Source: Chaunax sp. Z400 (Eukaryota > Chordata > Actinopteri > Lophiiformes > Chaunacidae). From it: DNA of 64,000 bases. Position 1 is the stretch's first letter. Each line of letters opens with the position of its first letter. The position numbers and the translations under genes are program-made. Of the stretch, positions 14,341-27,599 are shown piece by piece. The DNA lies in assembly GCA_037577475.1 (NCBI GenBank), contig CM075201.1:8289501-8353500 (forward strand). The letters run 5' to 3'. Under the pieces are notes generated by a model. It was not told the DNA's origin and did no database searches. It saw only the letters and a program-made list of their open reading frames with translations.

Positions 14341-16002
14341 CTAAAGCAGCTCTCCAGCTGGTTCAGAGCCAGGGGAGAAAATATCTGAAAAAAAAAAACA
14401 CAGAGCCAAATCCCAAAATAATATGAAGGAATAAATAATTTGGAATCTCGACAGTGCCACAAAATCATCCTCAGCTATAGTTGAAAAATACATTCAGGTT
14501 CTTTGTCCATACCTGATATCAGGAGTGAAATGCTCTGGACTGTAGAAGCTGTGTGAATGCCAAGTCCAAACTGTTGCGTAAAACATCACCAATTACTGCA
14601 TCTTTCACAACATTATTTTGCTCATTCCAGCTTTTATTTTCCGTGCTGAGCCTCTATTCTCCCTATGGTCTGTTATCTGTGACAGTTCTGTGGCTCTGTC
14701 ATTTTCCTTTATATCTTTTGCCCGTTTGTCAGTACTGCTTACTGCACATCAGTAGTTGCTCAGGGTCATACATACAGTAGTGTTGAGGCGAAAAAATAAG
14801 CAGCCTTCATGTTCACCATCCACAACACATTGCTAAAAAGTGATGCAGTGGTCATGCCTCTGTTCTTCTCTACCGCCCTACAAATTAGAGAACTGGCAGC
14901 CACCTGGATCATTAAGACATGGACATTGTTTCAACCTCTCACATTCTCACTGTCTTCTTTTCTTTTTTTCCCCATGCTGGGCACAAAGATAGCAGGCATG
15001 GAGAAAATAGGCTCTTTAGCTTGAGAGAAAAAAGCAGGTAGAAAAAGAATCCTTCTCTCAGCTTGCGCCACATAAACTACATCGCTAGCAATGTGAAAGC
15101 TCCGGTTTGGATTACATGAAAGAAAAGAAACATTTGTATGGCGCCCAATGAGATAAAAGACCAAAACCTATCATTATTTTAGCATTTCATTTGCTTGCAT
15201 GTTAGCTTAAATTATGCTCCGGGTGTCAGAGAGACTGTGCAGCATGTAGTCAGAATTTGATATCTTACAAAAACCATAAAAGTTTTAAGGAGGGAAGAGC
15301 TTCTAAACTTTTCAGCTTTGTTCTATCCCTCTGCATCCCATGGCAAGACCCTTACCATAAAATGTCAAAGCAAAGGGAGAGGGGATTGACCCGTGTTAGC
15401 TTTGGATGCAGCACTTAAGGTCTGCAGCTGCTGAACTTGCATTAGGTGGTATTAGAGTCTTTGTCAGCAAAAGGAAACTGGTCCTCTTCAGGGGAATTGG
15501 GTTCAACATTTTATCTTTCAAAGGACAAATATAGAATCAGCACAATCTGGAGCACCTCTTTACTCACTAGCTTTTTCCACGAGTATTTCAGACATTTCTT
15601 TTAAACTGTTCTTAGAAGACTAAACCTAGACAAAGTGTACCTTTTAGAAGTAAATGGAAAATAGATCTGTTGATTTGATGAATGGCAAGATTCAGGAGAC
15701 TGAACAACCTTCTGCAAGTAACTGCAAGTAAAATACACATGTAGTCTTTGACTTGAAGAAGGTGCAATACTTTTGATTGATTGATTAATTATGGACTATT
15801 GGTTTAACTGATGCATCGGCTGCAGCAACAACACGGTGTATGAAAAGAGAATGAAGAATTATGTACATAGGATCGTCTCACAAACCGCTAGCCTACAGTA
15901 TAGCGATCAATAAAAATGCGAGAAAAAATAAAAGAGATTATGATTATTGTTTTTGATCAACCAAAATTGCACAAATCACATTTAGCTCAGGACGATCGAT
16001 AC
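12541..16002. other. Non-coding stretch; possible intron or 3' part of a minus-strand gene
   Basis: No recognised gene. It holds a (TTTA)n array at 14308-14337, a CTCF-like word at 13200-13214, and one minus-strand segment (13806-13939) with a plausible acceptor, compatible with continuing the small secreted-protein candidate that starts at 18068. That last link is weak and the segment is not called as an exon. Confidence 0.4.
14308..14337. repeat. (TTTA)n microsatellite
   Basis: About seven uninterrupted tetranucleotide units. Such arrays often mark the 3' tail of fish LINE or SINE insertions, but no element body is evident beside it. Confidence 0.85.
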
Positions 16003-18068
16003 CTTTGTATCCAAAGCTGTTGTCTTGTTCAGTTGCTGGTTCAGACGCCGGTGTTTGGGTGACGACCTCACGGTTCCTTCGGTGTTTATCTGTATCTGTG
16101 CAATTAAAAACAAAATGTACAAAATTGCATAATTTAACAATGTGCAACATGGACATCTCTTTTTGCTGGCTTGAGTTTAACCATGAGAGGAAACTAAATC
16201 AATAAATCAAACTGGTGGATGAATGATGTGGAACTTTTAATGAGGCAGCCATGCTAAAGAAAAGGTTTTTTTCAGTTTTTCTGTTTATCATGTCCTGTTA
16301 GAAGTTGGATTGGCAGATTTATAATTTAGTGTCATTTGTAGGATTATTTGTCCGAGACAAAACAAAAAGATTCACAAAGTTTTTATTTAATTGTTCATTT
16401 TTCATCCGTTACCTGAAAGAAGACACCTTCAATTTATTTTACATGGATGAACTGCAACATTCATAGAGATGTTGAAAAGTGTTGCAAAATAGCAGAAGTC
16501 ACAATAAAAACACTAGTTAGACCTACATAAGTTGCTTGAATACATTCTATTACTCTCCAGGGTGTCAACATGTCAACAAAAGCACTTTTGTGAACCTTTT
16601 TTTTGACACTGAAACTGAAAAAATACAACTTAAGTCTGATGGTGACTCATCAAGTTGAAGTTAGCTTGTGATTGTTTTATTAATACATGAAAGGAAGGGG
16701 GTATGCAAATTGAATCAGGCGTAAAGGTGAAGTGTATGAAAGTATTCATGTCTTGCAAGAGGAATAAAATTTCTTGTGTGTAAGTAGAAACTAAATCGTT
16801 AGATTAAATACACCTACAGTAACTGCTAATGAAAAATAATCAGTGCAATCAATAAACATTTTGCTCAGTGTAGAGTCCTCAAATTGTCATTCTATTGATG
16901 AACACAATCTAAAAGAAATTAATCATACATAATATTCATAAATAAAATGCTTGAATGCACATCCATTAGGTCTCCAGTGATTTACCGATGTTTACAGTGG
17001 ATGGCTGCTGGGCTGCGGCAACTTACAGTCATGGATGTGGTCGACAGCTATACCACCAGATGGTGCTACCACGTCACCAATTCATTGGATTTCTAGCCAG
17101 TAAGCAGTAACAAAGATATTTCTCTGTTTTTTTGTTTGTTTTTTTCATGTCATGTTGGAGTGCAGATTCTTTTTAACATATGTTTTCATTTAAAAGCCAT
17201 GCATAACAGCTATAATCACTGTGCTGATCGTCAATGTGTCTTGTGGAATGCACAGAATTTACAGTAAGTTTGAGTCGTTGCAAATGCAAACATTTAACAT
17301 AAAAATCAAACATTAACAAAGCTGTAACTGTGACTGTGGCTATATGGAAGTTAGTAATGTAGCTAAAACCAAACATGATGCAGTATGTTGTTAATCATCT
17401 CATTAAATGAGACTATAGGCTTTTTATTATTACTCACATAATCACTGTAACACTAAATGAATAGAGGTAAAGGGGGGAAAAGAAGATTGCACTCAACAAA
17501 GGGCAAAAAACAAGTTGTGGATGGATTTAAGAAACAATAAATCTACATATGTGTTCCATGCCTTTAAGTCTTTGGCCACAAGAGGACAGCATAAGTGCAC
17601 ATGTGTAAAATGTGCTATTGAAGTTTTGGTGAACATAATTTTTCAGAGATCCAAAGCTGGCATCTCTGTAATACCTTGATAAGTGAGTCTGAAACATACC
17701 TTTTGATCAGGATTTCAGAATAACTGTCATATTACCAGAAAGGGTAAGGGTATCCTGCTTTGAGATCCCAAGACGAGTCTGCAGTGTTAGTTGACACCAA
17801 ACTAGTGTTATTTATTTCATTTGTTTTATTTATTTTTTTTGATAATGCAATCTCTTTGTAAACTATGCATGCACCTCAAGTTTTAATGACAGAATAAGGA
17901 TCAAAGTCAACACTGTCTCATCTTAAAACACATCAAGAAAGACAGAATATTGCCAGAATAAGAATGAAGATTCTCACCTGAAGTGCCTAGAACACAGCGC
18001 TGCTGCAGCTGGTTCACACAGAGCAGGCTGGTGAGAAGGAATACGATTGGTGATTGTAGAGCCAGCAT
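16003..18068 (-). CDS. Candidate small secreted-protein gene, first two coding exons (partial)
   Basis: Minus-strand exon 1 (18068 down to 17978) starts MLALQSPIVFLLTSLLCVNQ, a strong signal peptide, and ends GTS plus one base at a donor G|gtgagaat. Exon 2 (16095 down to 16003) follows an acceptor ttttaattgcacag, is open in the phase-compatible frame, and ends GYK plus one base at G|gtatcg. Both exons leave phase 1 and the exon 2 length (93 nt) is a multiple of three. The joined frame gives a hydrophilic, Thr/Glu/Gln-rich pro-region after the signal peptide, with residues DTDKHRRNREVV and then TPASEPATEQDNSFGYK. A TATA-like box lies about 70 bases upstream of the start. An in-frame ATG eight codons further upstream is possible. 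A terminal exon may lie at 13939-13806, which would give about 105 residues with five Cys near the end, but that is weak. The architecture suggests a cytokine, growth-factor or peptide precursor; the family is not recognised. Confidence 0.42.
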
Positions 18069-18134
18069 GGTCCCCGATGGCCCAGCCTGCATTCAAGAAG
18101 GCCTTAACAAACCTGGAATCAGGAGACAGGTCCA

Positions 18135-18141
18135 ATTTATA
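18135..18141 (-). promoter_or_regulatory. TATA-like box for the minus-strand secreted-protein candidate
   Basis: The minus strand reads gttataaattgg here, with TATAAAT 67 bases upstream of the ATG at 18068. That spacing leaves room for a short 5' UTR of about 40 bases and supports a compact TATA-driven promoter. Confidence 0.4.
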
Positions 18142-20763
18142 ACTTTGTTGGACATCGCCTGTGAGCTGAACTTGAGAGCTTGGCTTCAAGCTGATTATTT
18201 TGTGGTTTGCTGGTTTACAGTATATTTGCTACCTGGAACTCATGTTTGTCATTCTACAGTGAGTATTGCCATAAGAAAAACATGACATTTGAATATCAGA
18301 GTTTTATAACACCATTAGTAGCATCATAAAATCCTTTTATGGTCAACGTTTTTTGTTAGTCATAAGGAGATTTATACAATTACATTCACAAAGTGAAATC
18401 ACACCAACGCACCATTTCAACCTGCTGGCGAGCATTATGTACAAGCATTTTCCTGTGTGAAATTTCGTCATGAAGAAGAGAGGAAGACAGATGGACTTTC
18501 CTCTGAATCCCACCCAGCACGCAGCAAAACTCTGAGTCTGTCTGTTTCATTCTGATCCAAATCCATACAAAGCGAGGGAATGAAGATTACTAGAGATTCC
18601 CTCTCTGTTGGCTTTATGCAAAACTGTGCATACACACACTTCACCAAATTATCAAACTCTCATGTGGTCATACATATAATCCAAGTCCAGCATCATACTA
18701 ACATGTCCACATCTACCTGCTGAAAATCCCAATCCAAGCCCCCCATACAAAGACATATCTCCACATACACACAACCAAAAAACACACCCTCTAGTAGGAG
18801 CTGTGATGAGACACGGTGACAGCGCTAGGCGAGAGAAATAAGAAGTCAGTTGTACTGATCGGCCATCTGTGGAACAAACAGCTCTGCGACTCATCCTGGC
18901 TGTCTAATGGACAGCCAGATTCCTGGGATGTCTTGGCACCCAGTGTCCACCAGCTCCATGCTCCACTTTAATTGTTCTGAGAAATGTACAACAGCCAACA
19001 TTGTTAATACGCCAAACACTTGAGCAAAAACTGAATACACTGCACACAGTGATGAGAAGCAAAAGGAGCTTAGTTTTTGTGATTGAGGTCTTTCATTAAA
19101 GGAAGCCTACATATATACTACAGTACTTATGTATGTTTTTACATTTTCATGTAAATACAGAGGTCTGAATGTATTGAGGGATGAATTTGTATTCATCATT
19201 TTTAGAAATTCTGAATCATTTGTTCATCTCATAAGTTCTTCATTCTGGATCAGTTTTATAATAATATTTTAATTATGCATGGCGTATTCCAATAGGCCAA
19301 CATGACACTATAATTAAAAAAAAAACTATCCTGTTGCGAGATAAAATAACCTAAAGATTTTACAATGTTTGCTCCATCTAGTAAAAATGCTGATGTTTCA
19401 AAAGCTATGAAAGCCAGAACCAATAATGTCACATTGTAGTATAATATTCAGAATGAAAAACATTCATTTTGAAATCTGCTGATACAAACATCCACACATG
19501 GATATATTACTGTTATAATGAGCAGGGAAGGTTACATTTTGTGTATGATCATCATAACATCTCATTGTTTTTCCTTCTTTTTTTTCCTAGCATATCTATG
19601 GGGAATACAGAAAGGAAAATGGTAAAAGTGGGTTTAGAGGCAAAAACAATAAATTAAAAATGTCACTGAGAGGAAAGTGATTTGAATGAAACAGAAAAAA
19701 ACACCTCAATGTGTGTGTATTATGGTGATAACTCCAAGACATCTAAAACCTGATATGAAAGGACTAAGAAAGGGATGGGTCTAGGGAACAAAAAACAAGT
19801 TAGGGGTTTAGTATGTACAGATTAGCAGTATTCTTTGTCAGCTTACTGTATAAATTACCACTAGAGGTGGATCCATGATTTTTTGGGGGACAGCAATTTA
19901 ACTCAAAAAGTCAGAGACAGGTATGCATGAAACTTTAATCAGAGATACCTTGGAATCTGACATGGGAACAGGTTAGATCCAAGTTGTAGGTGCATGTTTT
20001 CATGGTAAATGAATCTAAACACAGGTGTTGCATATTAATGAGAAGGAACTTGTTGGGAGAGGGGACCCTTTGGAGGTAAGGCTCAGCTTTGCTGTAGGTT
20101 TGCAGTCATCGAATGCTCCTGTTTACCTCACTGTATCTTCTGTGCTTTTAGGCATACAGTAGAAGTTCAATGATAAGAGCATTTTTCTATATAACTATGT
20201 GTTGGTCTCATCGGTAATAATATAAGCAAAATAACATACACACCCCTTGATGTCCTTATGACTGGACAAACATGCACACCTGCAAAGCAGCCTGTACTGA
20301 ACGAAATGACAATAAATATCTATTAGTCAAACTGCATGGACAAACAGGGAGAGTCTGCAGATCAAAGGAGACAGGACTACTGATTTCCCCTTCCTCCTTC
20401 CGTCTACTGGGGAATAATCACAGCTTACCATCTAACATATTGTCAATAAGACAGAACAGGAGCTCCCCCATACCACAGCAGACAGATCACATACTGCAGA
20501 GAGCACTGGAGCGTGAACAGAATCAACTTTCAGCATCCCCCTCCCCATCTTTTCCCCCCTCCCAGGTTCAATCCCCTCTACTCACAGAGACAGATGCGCG
20601 CAATACAAAATTATATACCAGGTATGTCATGTCAAAAGATGCAGTGAATATACTTACATTCAACTCATCACTTTAATTTGGACTCATCTGTAGTGTTCGA
20701 AAAAAATAAAATTCTAACTTAGTAGTTCTAAAAATATATTTTCATTCATTATACATGCTTGAC

Positions 20764-20764
<1 letters not shown>

Positions 20765-20822
<58 letters not shown>
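20765..20822. repeat. (TA)n microsatellite, about 29 perfect units
   Basis: An uninterrupted alternating TA run of 58 bases. It creates a spurious Tyr-Ile repeat open frame on the minus strand. Confidence 0.97.
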
Positions 20823-20824
<2 letters not shown>

Positions 20825-23800
20825 ATTGCACAACACTGTAAAGTTATTATTGCATTGGCTATTTTTGCAGATGCTCTTATTTAAGGCTAAACATAAATCT
20901 GTATACATCTCGACAAAAGTGTGATAGTTAATCAGCAACTGTGCTGCATGGGTGAAAACAGCGGGGCACAACCAGGAAGTATGATTCACTGAATATCACA
21001 TGAACTGGAGTCTAAATCAAGGCAACAGTGGGAGCTATGTGGAGGAAGAGGCTTACGCTTTTGAGACAGATTAGGAAATCTGATGTACATACACCACACA
21101 AACAACCTGCATATATTAATGTCAATCAAGTAAAGTCATACATCACATACTGTTAATGTTATACAGGGTGCACTGCCTCCTCGTGTTCTTATCAACAGCT
21201 GGCAGTTATCTCAGACACATAGTCGTGTCTTTTGGGGAGATGGATGGGGAGTCAAATATGGACTTCCACCACTGCCACTATAATGCATTAAGGGAGCTAT
21301 CGGAGCAAGACAAGGGATATTGAAAGTATGAGAGGGAATGTCTAGAACTCTGTCAGGGCTCATGGTAACAAGTCATAGTTGGTCGGACAGGCATTGTGAA
21401 GGGAAAAAAACTAACCTGGGAAGTATCAGATGATCCCTTGGTCTAGCCACAAGGGGCAGTGACCCTTGACCCCGGAAGATGAATGATTCTGATATAACAC
21501 AATCAAGACCATAGACAACTAAACATGCCGTTAGATGCATTTTAATCTGCAAAAAATAAAGAAAATATGTTTGCTGTAGTGTATTAATAGCTGTATAAAT
21601 ATTTGGTAAAGAATGTGTTGAGTGGAATGACAAAAATATTGGTGACCATACTGCACCAAACCATTGCTTCATCTCTCCTTGATAAACACCTCAGGCCCAC
21701 TGAAGGGCATTTAGATTAAGGGATTTAATAGGAATTGAATCCACTGACTCCACTCGATTTGACATGGGATTTTTCAGTCAATGCTCTCATTATAACAGTA
21801 CAGCAATGTAGAATCAGTTAAGAGCAACTTCATATTTACAATGAAGAGTTTTTGTATTGATAGTACAGCCAAATAAACAAAATCCAACAGATCAAGAGAC
21901 CCTTAAAAATATGGGTTTGTTTAAATGTAAGTGTGGTAACTGTTGTGCATCCATAGCTTAATCCACCAGGATTTTGAGAAAATAAAACAGAAATCAGAAA
22001 CCATAAATAGAGATAAAGTTATTATCGATATGAAAACTGTGAGGTGTTTTACCTAGATTTGAATAAATGTATAATACATGCTTAGTATACATAATTAAGC
22101 ATATGCATTTTAACATATTTCCATCCACTGCATTCAGATTAATGTGTGTTATAGTGGAATTAAGCTCTAATTTAGCTTCATCATGGTAAAATTTCTGATA
22201 ATTTAATGAAACAGACTTGATTTCTAACATCTCATCAGTCAAACTAAATAGATACGTGCCAGAATTAGTGGTGCACTCTGCAATCATTGCTTGTTTAGCA
22301 GCATGTACTCATCAGAATACAAATGAGATTCACTACAAATTTGAATTAGCCACAAATAACTTTCAGCACTACAACATGTGGACAGCATCTGCTTCTGTAT
22401 GAATCAATGGCCAGGGAAAAGGTTATATTCCCTCTGAAGCCAAAACATCTGCACTCACAATAGTGAAATTACTACAGATACTAACAGAGCCTCACTAATA
22501 AAAAAATATGAGTACAACTTTACAACTTACCCCTACAGGTTATTCCTCCAACATCACTGTTCCATTTTCTTCGGTGAAGACAAAATCTCTGCCAGTGTGT
22601 GCTTTTGAGGCATCCAAGTACCAAACAATGAAGGCAGAGACAGAAACAAGACACAACGTTGAATTGTAAAAACTGAGAGAGAGAGAGACAATCAAAAGAC
22701 AGAGCCTTTGGTGAAGGAAAAGCCTAAATAATCCATCTGTGATTCAGGAGACGCTATCAGATGGGGTGCATACAAATCACAAACCTACCTCTGCAGCACC
22801 CTAGGTCCAATATCCTCAGGGTCCTAAGGCTGCACTCACACAATTCATACTTATGGATCAAGCTTGACACCTCAGACACTCAAGGACATTAGAAATGTAG
22901 AATATCCACAATAAAGCTACCATTTTGATTTGATTTTAAATTTCTTTTAAAAGGATGTCCTTTTCCAATGTTTCCTTTTTTCATGAACTAATATGAGGCA
23001 TGTTGAAGATTAGTCTGAATGCTTTTATTAAGTGACCTGTTAAACCTGTATTAATGTGCAGTACATTCTGAATAGCGAGTGTTTTGGAGTATTTCTAGAG
23101 TGAACATTGACCAGCATTTCTTCCAGCATCAACAGTTCTCAGGTATTTGTTATTCATTATGACCCACTGTATTGCACGTTCAGCTGTTGTTACCCGTGGT
23201 TTGACATAATTTGGAGCTCAGTGTGCATATACACAGTATGCTGCATGTTTGATGGTATTCCCAATGAAGCATCGTAGCTCAAGCTTCCTGCAGCAAATGG
23301 TGGAGACTCACAGTGTGAGTTGTTTCATTGTGGCCAACAAGCTGCAGAAAACCATCCCACAGGGTCCACGTTCACCTGCACCAAAACCAGCCTGCCTCTG
23401 TCTCTTTCACTGAGTGGAATTGAAATGTTTCTCCTGCATGTTTGCCACCTGCTTATTCCAACTCAGCTGGGTGTATAGAGAGGGGCTGCTGGAACCTGTG
23501 CATGCATACAAGGCAGGAAAACACCCAATTCAGACAAATACATTAACATCAATATAGATTTTGAAATTTTTATTCTAGCTGACTTGTATGTCTGGGGAAC
23601 CTTTTCTAGGTTCCCACTCGTCATACATGTACTCCGTATACTTTTTAGAATGATCAATTCACTCAAATCAAATTGATATAATTTACAATAATTATTACTT
23701 TTATCTCGTTAAAATAATGTCCACAATGACTGATGGGAGCATCTTCTTCTGTGTAATGATGTGTGCAACAAAAGGAGTATTGATCCGCAACATTGCTCAT

Positions 23801-25070
23801 CACCACCTACTTATTCAAGTCAATCTACCATAGAGCAAAGTGATGGACTCCGAGGATTAGACAAAGGCAAACACAGAAGTGTTTTAGGTATATGATTATG
23901 TGTTATGTTCACTTCAATTTAACAGCAAAAGTTTATTTTCACGCGTGAGTTTAAGAGCATTCTAAATCCATAAAGATGGACATTTAGCTCTGTGACCTTT
24001 AAGATTTCTAACCTATAATTCTTCTGTAGAAGAGAAGATGGTGAAACACATAGAGTCCGATGCTGCAACTGAGGGGCATCAGGGCATGTGACCCAAGACA
24101 ATTTTCTTTTCAACTGCGCTCTTATCAACTGTACTCTTATCAAGATCATTCATCTAAGTCAGCAGTGCAGTTTTGAATTAACCTCAAGTCAATATTTTTT
24201 ATCTATCATGCTGGCAGGAGCAGATTTGAGAGCGTGACATTGGAAAGATAATCACCTCAAGAGGACACATGGTCGTCTCTCACAAGAATGCTGCTTAAAT
24301 GGTCAGAACCAAGTGGCCAAATCAGTTGTGGTTGAGACCTGGGGTGAGACACACAAAGATGGACAGTGTGCAAAGCTATTAATAAAAAAAATCATGCTTG
24401 GTATTTGGAGGATGCAGAATGATCTCTTAAATGATTTGCCGTGATGCTCACAACAATGAATCCTTTCAACCTTTCTGATGTTTTCTCCTCAGTGGAACAT
24501 TTTAGAAAGCAGTTTAGCAGCAACATTAACTGTTTGTTTCATTCATTGCTACTGCAATAACTTGTTGCAGACACATGACTCGTGAATAATAGCTGTACAA
24601 ATAAAGTCTGGATGAGGACAAGCATTGTGTTAATGTAATTCAGTTACAATATTATATCATGTATTTATTCAATCTATTCAAATGAGCTCATTAAATTTTG
24701 TTGCAATGTTTCAGTGCTTCACTTCTCACAATAAAGTTATTTAAGGGTAGTCACACAGTAGCAGGGAGATGATTAGTCTTTATTCTGCACTAACTTCTGT
24801 GAATGTTCTGGCGTATTCCTCGTGTGTCTTCTTCGCCGTTAAAAACGATAAAATTGATCTGGATTAGGGGCTAAGAAACCTGATGACCCTTGGTCGAAGC
24901 CTCTCTTTGCTCTATTCTATTATTGATCTTAATATTTGTTTCTTTAGCTCTATAATAAACCTGTCACATTGACTAATGGGCCATCTCGAGGTCCACAGAG
25001 GTCCAAGTGCAGTTTATTTACCTTGTGGCTTAGCCTATGTTGAACTATGTAAACTAATTATATCAATACA

Positions 25071-25089
25071 CTCTCTCTCTCTCTTGCTC

Positions 25090-25121
<32 letters not shown>
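25071..25121. repeat. (CT)n and (CA)n compound microsatellite
   Basis: A short CT run followed by about 15 CA units, then an A/C-rich tail. CA arrays are the commonest dinucleotide repeat in fish genomes. Confidence 0.93.
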
Positions 25122-25492
25122 CAAAAAAACAACAACCAGTGGTCATAATATCACACATTTATATGGTAATATTTGAGACCCTTTTCCTCTCTTCTTTGGT
25201 TGGCCTGACTGACACTTCAGCATCTCCACAGTCAGGGAGTCAAACAAAGCTGTTTTTATGGATGGACCATTATACAAGAGCTGCACGGGGAATCTATGAG
25301 AATGCAATCCAGGTGTCACTGCCCCTTGGTAATCTCTCTCGTCTTCAGGAATTCATTTTCTCAGCAGCTTCACTTGAAAATGACATTCTGACACCATTTA
25401 CATGGAAATCATTTTGCCTCTTCGTCTGTAATAGTGGCTTGTGTGTAGACAGGACCTCTAAGGGCTGGGCTATTAATGGATATTAAAGAGTA

Positions 25493-25547
25493 CAAAAAAA
25501 AAGACAGAAAGAAAGAAAGACAGAAAGACAGAAAGAAAGAAAGAGAG
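25493..25547. repeat. Purine-rich (GAAA/GACA)n tract
   Basis: Imperfect repeats of gaaa and gaca units form a long polypurine strand. The Ser/Phe/Leu-rich open frames on the minus strand are by-products. Confidence 0.88.
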
Positions 25548-25675
25548 CTAAAATAACAAGTTTCCAGTATAAAGTCAAGGTTAGAGCTTTGGGTATTAAG
25601 GGATGAAAAGGTATAAAGACTCTGAGAGAAAGCATAATGAGCAAAAGTCCTACTTCTCCTCTCAAACATGTGTAT

Positions 25676-25680
<5 letters not shown>

Positions 25681-25707
<27 letters not shown>
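25681..25707. repeat. (CT)n microsatellite
   Basis: About 13 uninterrupted CT units, only 130 bases from the purine tract, so this short interval has two polypurine/polypyrimidine arrays of opposite strand bias. Confidence 0.93.
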
Positions 25708-25714
<7 letters not shown>

Positions 25715-27428
25715 GTCTGCCTCCTTCTTTCTCACACACATACAGATATATAGATTTTTCCTGAAAGAATAAAAGAAATCCTTCAGCAAACCACAAAGCT
25801 GAGTTGTGAGAGGAATATATATAACTACATAAATAGGCTTCAAGATTTTTCAGAATATATGAATACAAGAATTTATTTTCTCCTTTAGAAAGGTGCATCT
25901 ATTTTGTCTTTTAAGACAGTTTCTATTAAACATTAATCACTGCGGCACCACAAAGCAAACCAAAGATTTGAAAATGATCATGAAATTCCTAAAGACCGGT
26001 ATTTATAATGAAAATAGCATTACTTCAGTCCAATCTCAACTACCACATCTCGCAGCTGGGTCTACCTTGTGAATGTGATAATAATAAATGCAACGCTTGT
26101 TTCTGCATGATGACCATGCAATGATAAAATGTATGTATATATGAAATGTTCACTTGATAAAATAGATGTTCGTTTCTGTTTGTTGAACTTCTGTGAAAAA
26201 TGGGGATAAAGGTAGGGAAATAAGGATTAACACTGCCTCCACCTGGCATTACAGTAGCACTGCTAGATAGAGATCTCATGCCAACACACCACATGTGTAG
26301 AAATAAAACCCAGATTATGATAATTATTTTGATTTGTTTTTTGAAAACTGTTAGATTTTTTTTAATACTGAATGCCTATACTGCAACACAATTCATGTCT
26401 TTTTCTTTATAACTAAACTAGAATTAGCATTACAATCATGCAGCATGCAAAACCCAGGTACCATTCATAGCATTGCATGCATGCCCAATTTTAATTATAG
26501 AACATTAAGTATAGTGTTAAGTGATTTTTTTAGGACTACACATTTAAATGAATTACTGTGATTTTGAGTGAACCTTGAGGAGGAAATATTTCTTGGCTTT
26601 GCGAAAAAAAATTTCCAAGGCAAATCAATTCTCCAGTTGTCACAAAAACATAAATTATGACAGACTGCAATAGAGGCAATTAAACCACATAATTGATTTG
26701 TATGTGGTATACATATATTCATGTACCCTCATCTGAGAGATAAGATGTTTTACTGTTCTAGAACATGCACAAGTTCCTACAAGATAAAACAAGATAAAAA
26801 CATAATAAACCATGACAAGATTCTCTGTCACATAAATACAAAAAGCATTGCAGGAAACAAACAGGTGTTACCAATTACATAGTAATTGGCTCTATTCCAT
26901 GTAAGTAACTGAGTGACCCCTTGCAGTGTGAAATTGAACTAGCATGCACAATACCAGGACTATGAAAACACAGCAGCTGGTTGAAATTTAAGTAATTCAT
27001 TTCATTAACATTCACTTGTGCTTTTCCTTCTGTGACTTTATTCATTCAAGCAAAAATCAAACTTAATTTTGGGTGCAAAATATTGGGGTCATTAAAGACA
27101 AGCCATTTAAATATGAAAAAGTCAGAGCAGGTCTGATTCAAAGTGTGATGTACTTTGGGGCCAAATCAAAGTCAAGTCTTCACGAGCAACTTGCAAGCCT
27201 TTTCATGTGACTTCTATAAAGCATAATAACGCAAAGAGACATAAAACAAAAGCTGGAATTTCCCTACCACGACTTGAGGATGAGCCGTGAAAATGGCTGC
27301 AACAACATATCCACTTACGATGTCTGTGGACTGCGATGCGGTCGCTGGTTAAATTCCGATTTCAGCTAACGCCGTAAATGCAGCATTAGTCATGCGTGCG
27401 TCGTTGCGAAGCTGATAGCTGGAAAATC

Positions 27429-27436
27429 TGACGTCA
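27429..27436. promoter_or_regulatory. Perfect CRE palindrome in the ppm1d promoter
   Basis: The sequence TGACGTCA is present about 164 bases upstream of the ppm1d ATG, in a CpG-containing segment. This is the full ATF/CREB-AP-1 family binding palindrome. A CRE has been described in the mammalian PPM1D promoter, so conservation is plausible, but binding here is inferred. Confidence 0.55.
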
Positions 27437-27599
27437 TTACGTACAGCAGGACGTCTCGGAGAAGATAAACAAAAAGGAAGGAAGCCTTCGGCCATACAAT
27501 CGCGGCAAAATCGGTTCAAACATTTAGCTTGCAAGCTACAGTTAGCAACTACATGTGCCCTTTTATTGCTTAAGTAATTATCATTAGGCGTTCACAATC

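Larger units (their letters stand above)
18142..27428. other. Intergenic DNA between the minus-strand candidate and ppm1d
   Basis: No gene was recognised on either strand. The region carries several microsatellites, listed separately, and otherwise AT-rich unique-looking sequence. Open frames of 60-135 codons, the longest at 20272-20676, lack splice context or recognisable similarity. Confidence 0.5.

Noticed and set aside
20272..20676. 134-codon + strand open frame
   Set aside because: No similarity recognised, no splice or promoter context, and composition does not differ from surrounding DNA; likely chance.
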